Positions 13,485 through 17,596 of a stretch of 17,596 nt of DNA are shown piece after piece. The translations under genes and the position numbers were made by a program. The notes below the pieces were generated by a model. The model had not been told where the DNA came from and did no database searches. It saw nothing but the letters and a program-made list of their open reading frames with translations. The stretch comes from Verrucomicrobiota bacterium (lineage in GTDB: Bacteria; Verrucomicrobiota; Verrucomicrobiia; Chthoniobacterales; UBA10450). The number at the start of each line of letters is the position of its first letter. The first letter of the stretch is position 1. The stretch is taken from NCBI GenBank assembly GCA_003217965.1, contig QHNB01000219.1:1-17596 (forward strand), given 5' to 3'.

Positions 13485-13874
13485 TCACGGAACAAGAAAA
13501 ATCTTGTTCGTGTACGGATCTTTCACTTCCGTCCCGGGAGGGAAACCGCGAACGTCAACATAGCCCTGATTCGGAGCGTACGGGCTTGTAACGAAGCCGG
13601 GTTTATTGGGCACGGGAATGCCGTATGGTAAATCGCCTTTGGTGGCGCGGGTGGTCGGAGAAGCCGATGCTTCAGGTGGCGCCGTTTCGACCGCGTTCTC
13701 AGGCGGCGGTGGAGGAGGCTGATTAGGATTATAAGGTTGCTGAACCGTCTGTTCCGTTTCGAAGCGCGTGCTTGGATAACGCGCGCCGCGTCGGCCGCGC
13801 GCTGGCGGTTCTTCCTCACTGCAGGAAACGAAAACAAAAACGCTGAGAACAACCAGGCACGATAAACGTTTCAT
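13485..13874 (-). CDS. Small Pro-rich lipoprotein with conserved-looking C-terminus
   Basis: A 129-residue protein starting MKRLSCLVVLSVFVFVSC, a lipoprotein signal with the lipidated Cys at 18. The mature part opens acidic, then basic (SEEEPPARGRRGARY), passes through a Pro-rich disordered stretch with six consecutive Pro (about 45-75), and ends in a compact segment with PYGIPVPNKPGFVTSPYAP, GYVDVRGFPPGTEVKDPYT and KIFLVP. I remember this C-terminal pattern from unannotated verrucomicrobial proteins but know no function. The gene lies 101 bases upstream of aroA on the same strand and diverges from the receiver-PP2C gene. A shadow frame at 13523-13852 is discounted. Confidence 0.82.
   Translation of the reverse strand: MKRLSCLVVLSVFVFVSCSEEEPPARGRRGARYPSTRFETEQTVQQPYNPNQPPPPPPENAVETAPPEASASPTTRATKGDLPYGIPVPNKPGFVTSPYAPNQGYVDVRGFPPGTEVKDPYTNKIFLVP
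13491..13508 (-). other. Perfect inverted repeat at the 3' end of the lipoprotein gene
   Basis: AACAAGA (13491-13497) and TCTTGTT (13502-13508) flank four A residues on +, making a 7-base stem with a 4-base loop. It lies inside the codons for the last residues N-K-I-F-L-V and ends 4 bases before the stop codon. It is not followed by a T-tract, so it is either an RNA 3'-end structure or a by-product of the peptide sequence. Confidence 0.4.
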
Positions 13875-13899
13875 AAAATCGATTCGACGGAAGCGATTC

Positions 13900-13928
13900 T
13901 TTCTAATTCAAGGCCAAACTGCTGACAA
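13900..13928 (-). promoter_or_regulatory. Candidate sigma70-type promoter of the small lipoprotein gene
   Basis: On the minus strand, TTGTCA (13923-13928, 5 of 6) and TAGAAA (13900-13905, 4 of 6) are 17 bases apart. The -10 box ends 25 bases before the ATG at 13874. The rest of the 150-base divergent gap 13875-14024 shows no promoter I trust for the + gene, only a 10-base palindrome AATCTAGATT at 14010-14019 just before its ATG. Confidence 0.42.
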
Positions 13929-14024
13929 TCGCTAAATAGCACGACGATCTTTGTGTCACAGCCGCGCAAATTCCCGAAAGTCATACATGTCCGATGGGTG
14001 TGCAGTTCGAATCTAGATTGATTG

Positions 14025-15197
14025 ATGGCCTCGACACAAAAAACCATCCTGGTGGTGGATGACGATAGTGTCACCCGCCGTTTACTCGTACGCACGCTGA
14101 CCGCCGCCGGCTACGATTGCCAGGAATCGGAGAGCGGAGCGGACACCCTCGTACGTGTGCGCAATGAGGCCCCAGCTTTACTGCTACTGGATTACGAGAT
14201 GCCCGGATTAAACGGCGCGGAGGTGCTCAAAAAAATGCGGACCGATCCGATGCCGGGGGTGGCACAGATTCCCACTATTATGCTGACTGGCCACGGCGGT
14301 GAGGACAGTGAAGTGCTTTGCCTCGAAGCTGGCGCCGATGATTTTGTCACGAAGCCGATCCATCCGGCAGTGTTGCGCGCGCGCATCGAAACACAGCTGC
14401 GATTGCGTTCGATGCGCGATCAGTTAATCAAGCAAAACGAAGAACTCGAAGCTTGGCGACAAAATCTTGAGCAGGACTTGGCAGCCGCGCGACTGACTCA
14501 ACAATCGCTAATTCCACACAAGCCTCCAATATTGCCAGGGTGGGAAGTTGCGGCGCTCTATCGACCGGTGATTCAAGTTGGCGGCGATATTTACGGTTGG
14601 CTGCGCCTGGGCGACGGCCGAATCCTTTTTTGGATAGCGGACGCCACCGGCCATGGCGCCGCCGCTGCCCTGCTGACGACGTTGGCGAAATTACTGTTCC
14701 ATCATGCCAGCGTGGAACATGACGCCCCGGCTGAGATCATGCGTGTGGTGGATCGCGATTTTCGCAGCATGCTCGGCGCACGTTGCTTCATGACCGCCAT
14801 GTGTGTGGCTCTGAATCCAAAAACGGGTACAGCCAGTATTGTCGGGGCCGGCCATCCGCCCCTACTTGTGGCCCGATTGAACGGGAAAACGGAATTGATT
14901 ACATCGTCATCGCCTCCCCTGGGCCTGGTCACGCGCTCGAGCTTTACCGAAACGCCCTTGCAATTAGCCGGCGGCGATTTGTTCCTTTTGTATACAGATG
15001 GTCTTTACGGGTCGGCCAATGGTGCGCATCGTCGTTTGACTCCGGGATCTTTAGCCAAGCGTTTGCGTTCAAACTCCGGCAGCGCCGAATCGTTATTACG
15101 CCGGCTTTGTCGAGAGGCTCTGCCTTCAGGGAACGGCGATGCCCCAACAGATGACATTGCGGCGCTGGCCGTTCGGCGGCATCCAGAAGGAAATTAA
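14025..15197 (+). CDS. Response regulator with SpoIIE/RsbU-type PP2C phosphatase output
   Basis: A 390-residue two-domain regulator. The receiver domain (about 6-125) has the acidic pocket VVDDDS (10-15), phospho-acceptor D56 in LLLLDYEMPG, T88 in IMLTG and K110 in FVTKP. A coiled-coil linker (about 125-160) joins it to the PP2C domain (about 163-388) with VGGDIYG (D188), ADATGHGAAAALL (D206), GAGHPPLL, LYTDGLYG (D325) and TDDIAALAV (D376/D377). Phosphorylation of the receiver presumably controls dephosphorylation of an STAS-type protein (known from this architecture). ATG at 14025 is preferred over the in-frame TTG at 14022. No kinase gene is adjacent; the hybrid kinase at 16095-17596 is a nearby but unproven partner. 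No Shine-Dalgarno sequence is visible. Confidence 0.93.
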   Translation: MASTQKTILVVDDDSVTRRLLVRTLTAAGYDCQESESGADTLVRVRNEAPALLLLDYEMPGLNGAEVLKKMRTDPMPGVAQIPTIMLTGHGGEDSEVLCLEAGADDFVTKPIHPAVLRARIETQLRLRSMRDQLIKQNEELEAWRQNLEQDLAAARLTQQSLIPHKPPILPGWEVAALYRPVIQVGGDIYGWLRLGDGRILFWIADATGHGAAAALLTTLAKLLFHHASVEHDAPAEIMRVVDRDFRSMLGARCFMTAMCVALNPKTGTASIVGAGHPPLLVARLNGKTELITSSSPPLGLVTRSSFTETPLQLAGGDLFLLYTDGLYGSANGAHRRLTPGSLAKRLRSNSGSAESLLRRLCREALPSGNGDAPTDDIAALAVRRHPEGN

Positions 15198-15220
15198 ATT
15201 TTTCTTTCAGCCAAAATTTA
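15195..15220. repeat. AT-only inverted repeat upstream of the SWIB gene
   Basis: TAAATTTT (15195-15202) and AAAATTTA (15213-15220) are perfect 8-base arms with a 10-base spacer. The left arm contains the stop codon of the PP2C response regulator. The right arm lies directly next to the candidate -35 box of the SWIB gene. The all-A/T stem is a weak hairpin but a plausible protein-binding dyad. Confidence 0.45.
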
Positions 15221-15221
15221 G

Positions 15222-15251
15222 TTGTTGCCCTGCTGCAGCCTTGGGTATTAA
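15222..15251 (+). promoter_or_regulatory. Weak candidate promoter of the SWIB gene
   Basis: TTGTTG (15222-15227) and TATTAA (15246-15251) are 18 bases apart. The -35 box is poor (3 of 6) and the -10 box fair (4 of 6). The -10 box ends 9 bases before the ATG at 15261, again implying little or no leader. Confidence 0.3.
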
Positions 15252-15260
15252 TCAGCGATT

Positions 15261-15548
15261 ATGCCGAAAACCAAAGCCAAGAAATCCTCTTCCAAACGCA
15301 AGCCGAACGTCGCGTTTATGCGCCCCGTCCAGCCTGATGATAAACTCTCCGCCATTGTCGGCGCGAAGCCGCTCCCGCGCTCAGAACTCACAAAAAAATT
15401 GTGGGACTACATCAAGAAGCACGGGCTGCAGGACAAAAAGAAAAGAACTCAGATCAACGCTGACGATTCGCTTCGCCCCGTATTCAACGGCAAAAGCCAA
15501 GTCAGCATGTTCGAGATGACCAAGCTGGTCTCCGGGCACATCAGGTAA
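15261..15548 (+). CDS. SWIB/MDM2-domain protein, 95 residues
   Basis: A small basic protein. The first 17 residues are Lys/Ser-rich (MPKTKAKKSSSKRKP) and look like a nucleic-acid-binding tail. Residues 21-95 form a SWIB domain: FMRPVQPDDKLSAIVG, LPRSELTKKLWDYIKKHGLQD, KKRTQINADDSLRPVF and VSMFEMTKLVSGHI. SWIB domains are best known from eukaryotic SWI/SNF remodelling subunits and MDM2. Bacterial forms occur notably in Chlamydiae and related phyla, alone or fused to topoisomerase I. A role in nucleoid organisation or transcription is inferred from that and from the basic tail. It stands alone between the PP2C response regulator and a terminator-like hairpin. Confidence 0.92.
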   Translation: MPKTKAKKSSSKRKPNVAFMRPVQPDDKLSAIVGAKPLPRSELTKKLWDYIKKHGLQDKKKRTQINADDSLRPVFNGKSQVSMFEMTKLVSGHIR

Positions 15549-15572
15549 TTTTCCTGGCGAAATTTTAACCAC

Positions 15573-15602
15573 GAGCCCGAGGCGCGCGAGTGCGTCGGGC
15601 TC
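15573..15602 (+). terminator. Terminator-like hairpin after the SWIB gene
   Basis: GAGCCCGA (15573-15580) and TCGGGCTC (15595-15602) form a perfect 8-base GC-rich stem around 14 bases, with room for an inner CGC/GCG pairing. It is followed by TTTCGCG, so the T-tract is short. It begins 24 bases after the SWIB stop codon and separates that gene from the thioredoxin-fold gene. Confidence 0.65.
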
Positions 15603-15660
15603 TTTCGCGTACCTTAGTCAGCGGACTTGCACAAACCGGGTCCTGAGCGGACGGTTGTGT

Positions 15661-16098
15661 GTGAAAAGATTGCTTCTATTTGGTACGATCGCTTTTCTTT
15701 CGACGGCTCTTGGCCGGGCAGAATCTAGCTGGCTGACGAACTACGATGAAGCCAAAAGCAAAGCCAAGTCGGATAACAAATTTCTGCTCCTTGATTTTAC
15801 GGGATCGGATTGGTGCGGCTGGTGCAAACGGTTAAATGCAGAGGTATTCTCGAAGCCGCAATTTCAGGATTACGCCGCAAAGAATCTGGTCCTTGTTGAG
15901 CTCGATTTTCCGAGGGCAAAGCCTCAGACAACAGAGGTGAAGAAGCAGAACATGCAGCTGGCGAGTCAATATCGGATTGAGGGATTTCCAACCATTGTTG
16001 TCCTCAATGCCGACGGTCGAAAGATCGGTGAGCTCGGCTACATGGAAGGCGGGCCGGAGGCTTTCATCGCCGCCATCGAAAAGTTGCGAAAGAGTTAG
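15661..16098 (+). CDS. Secreted thioredoxin-fold protein with CGWC motif
   Basis: A 145-residue protein with a Sec signal (KRLLLFGTIAFLSTALGRA, residues 2-20) and a thioredoxin-like domain: FLLLDFTGSDWCGWCKRL with redox Cys at 52 and 55, a long EVFSKPQFQDY helix, and the cis-Pro loop GFPTIVVL (P110). It resembles the thioredoxin_7/DUF255-like single-domain proteins that act in the periplasm as disulfide reductases or isomerases; the substrate is unknown. GTG at 15661 is preferred because the signal peptide starts there; an in-frame TTG at 15655 would add two residues. The stop overlaps the stop of the convergent hybrid kinase by 4 bases. Confidence 0.88.
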   Translation: MKRLLLFGTIAFLSTALGRAESSWLTNYDEAKSKAKSDNKFLLLDFTGSDWCGWCKRLNAEVFSKPQFQDYAAKNLVLVELDFPRAKPQTTEVKKQNMQLASQYRIEGFPTIVVLNADGRKIGELGYMEGGPEAFIAAIEKLRKS

Positions 16099-17596
16099 CT
16101 GGCGAAGACCGGCTCATTTTTTGCGACCATCAACGCGTGCTCCAGGGCATCGGCTAAATCGCGTCGCGTAAAAGGTTTCGCCAAGGCCGCGCGGAAACCA
16201 TATTGGAGGAATCCAGCGAGGGCGGCTTCATCCGAATAGCCGCTGCAAATAATGGCGGTCACGCGCGGGTCGAGATTGCGCAGGCGCTCAATAGTAGCCA
16301 GGCCTCCCATTCCACCGCGAATAGTCGCATCCAGGATCACGGCGTGAAAACTTTCGGCTCGCTCCATTGCGTTTTGATAGGCTTTGATGGCCTCCATGCC
16401 ATCGGCCACAGCCGTGACAGTATATCCAAGTGAGATGAGCAAGTGGCAGGTGAGATCGCGAATTCCCTCTTCATCGTCCATCACGAGAATACGCTGGTTC
16501 TGGAAGAGTGAGGCCGCGCCGGAGGCGGACTCCGTCCGGTCAGTCGGCTCCGCCTTGGTTGCGGGCAAGTAGAAGGCAAAGACCGCGCCCGCTGGTGAGG
16601 AATTTTCGAGATGTAGTAACCCGCCGTGCTTCTTGATGATTGAGAAACTGATCGACAACCCAAGTCCGCTGCTCGCCGGCTTCGTGGTGAAATAAGGATC
16701 GAAAATTCTTGTCGCAATCTTGTCAGGGACGCCAGATCCCTGGTCTGCAATCGTTACCCTGACGTAGCGTCCCTGCGGCAAGAGCACACCTGCTTTCTGC
16801 TCCAGTTGAATATTGCCAGCCGCAATCACGACGGTGCCGCCGGAGGGCATCGCCTCACGGGCGTTGATCATCAGGGCGTTGATGACCTGCTCGATTTGCG
16901 CTGAATCGACTTCCGCCCGCCAGAGATCGGATGGGATTTCAATCTCCGCTCGCAAATTGGATCCATGGAGGGAGAAATTCGCCGCCTTAGTCAGCAGCTC
17001 GGCCATGGCCACGACTTTTTTTACCGGCGCGCCACCCTTCGAGAAGGTCAGCAGTTGACTGGACAAATGAGCCGCTTGCTTTGCCGCCTCTCCCGCTTTC
17101 GCCAAGCATACCAATAGATCTTCGCCATCAGGCGGCGCCGCGAACTGAGCCAGACCTATATTACCGGAAATGACGGTGAGAATATTATTCAGGTCATGTG
17201 CAATCCCGCCGGCCAATGTTCCGAGCGACTCTAGTTTGCCGGTAGTTAATCGATCTTCTTCCGTCCGCTTGCGTTCGGTTACGTCGCGAAAGAGGGCTGA
17301 GACGCCACCCTCACTTGGGTATGCGTGTACTTCAAACCATTTGTGGCCGGTCGGGTCGCATGTCTCAAACTCGATCGACTCCTGCGTTTCCAAGACGTGC
17401 CGGTAATTTCTTTCAAACGGACTATCGCCAAATTCTGGAAACTTCTCCCAAACTTTCTGACCGAGTACCTCATTACGTGAGCAACAGAGCAATGATTCCG
17501 CTCCCGGATTCAGATAGGTAAAGCGTCCCGAAATATCCAACGCCACGAAGCCGTCTGCCGTGTTCTCGAGGATATTGGTCATGGTTCGCGCCGACT
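16095..17596 (-). CDS. PAS-histidine kinase-receiver hybrid, 5' end outside window
   Basis: The frame stays open to the right edge. ATG at 17582 is the only start visible, but the upstream codons (S-A-R-T) carry no stop, so the protein may be longer. Numbering from that ATG, there is a PAS domain (about 1-105: ENTADGFVALDISGRFTYLN, ending FRDVTERK), then an H-box GGIAHDLNNILTVISG (125-140, phospho-acceptor H129), an N-box NALMINAREAM (N240), G-boxes ADQGSGVPD and SSGLGLSIS (304-312), and a C-terminal receiver (363-485) with MDDEEG, D418 in VILDATIRGGMGG and K469 in AKPF. The AHDLNN box is of the NtrB-like type common in PAS hybrid kinases. No transmembrane segment is seen in this part, so it looks cytosolic. 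It could phosphorylate the PP2C response regulator nearby, but this is unproven. Confidence 0.93.
   Translation of the reverse strand, partial: SARTMTNILENTADGFVALDISGRFTYLNPGAESLLCCSRNEVLGQKVWEKFPEFGDSPFERNYRHVLETQESIEFETCDPTGHKWFEVHAYPSEGGVSALFRDVTERKRTEEDRLTTGKLESLGTLAGGIAHDLNNILTVISGNIGLAQFAAPPDGEDLLVCLAKAGEAAKQAAHLSSQLLTFSKGGAPVKKVVAMAELLTKAANFSLHGSNLRAEIEIPSDLWRAEVDSAQIEQVINALMINAREAMPSGGTVVIAAGNIQLEQKAGVLLPQGRYVRVTIADQGSGVPDKIATRIFDPYFTTKPASSGLGLSISFSIIKKHGGLLHLENSSPAGAVFAFYLPATKAEPTDRTESASGAASLFQNQRILVMDDEEGIRDLTCHLLISLGYTVTAVADGMEAIKAYQNAMERAESFHAVILDATIRGGMGGLATIERLRNLDPRVTAIICSGYSDEAALAGFLQYGFRAALAKPFTRRDLADALEHALMVAKNEPVFAS

Noticed and set aside
14022..14024. TTG as start of the receiver-PP2C gene
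   Set aside because: An ATG follows immediately; the extra residue adds nothing.
1..17596. Mobile elements, CRISPR arrays, tRNA or rRNA genes, phage genes
   Set aside because: No transposase, integrase, spaced direct repeats, tRNA-like folds or rRNA-like sequence were recognised on either strand.

Overview
The window looks like chromosome from a soil-type Verrucomicrobiota bacterium (Spartobacteria/Chthoniobacterales-like). This is inference from gene content: a verrucomicrobial-style stand-alone STAS protein next to SpoIIE-type PP2C phosphatases, a stand-alone SWIB protein, a DUF6600-like lipoprotein, a small lipoprotein with a KDPYTNKIFLVP tail, and an aroA-cmk-plsC cluster. Coding density is very high, GC is judged by eye to be in the mid-50s, and almost no start codon has a recognisable Shine-Dalgarno sequence. 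I see no rRNA, tRNA, CRISPR array, insertion sequence or phage gene, and no gene-free stretch over 300 bases.

Layout. (1) Positions 3-443 hold the 3' part of a YraN/UPF0102 nuclease-fold gene on +. It meets, tail to tail, a minus-strand run read from about 5033 down to 446: STAS anti-sigma-factor antagonist, membrane GAF-PP2C phosphatase, grpE, dnaJ, rsmE. The phosphatase and grpE overlap by ATGA, so regulatory partner-switch proteins and the Hsp70 co-chaperones appear to be co-expressed. Just upstream, 5039-5626 (-) encodes an unrecognised secreted protein. (2) Positions 5713-8457 (+) encode a single 914-residue protein joining a metallo-beta-lactamase/beta-CASP DNA exonuclease to a complete three-domain ATP-dependent DNA ligase. 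(3) Positions 8459-10321 (-) encode a large DUF6600-like lipoprotein with a Pro/Thr/Ala/Ser-rich tail. Upstream of it lies the minus-strand cluster aroA (class II EPSP synthase with Ala at the glyphosate-discriminating position), cmk, plsC and a 65-residue membrane protein. Two tandem hairpins with T-tracts lie between aroA and cmk, the second running straight into the cmk start codon. (4) A small lipoprotein (13485-13874, -) diverges from a receiver-PP2C phosphatase (14025-15197, +), followed by a SWIB-domain protein, a terminator-like hairpin and a secreted thioredoxin-fold protein. The last gene converges, with 4 bases of overlap, on a hybrid histidine kinase-receiver that runs off the right edge.

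Working together: signalling genes dominate (two PP2C phosphatases with different input modules, one STAS substrate candidate, one hybrid kinase), but no RsbW/SpoIIAB-type serine kinase or sigma factor is present here. The items I find most worth following are the exonuclease-ligase fusion and the STAS-PP2C-grpE-dnaJ operon.
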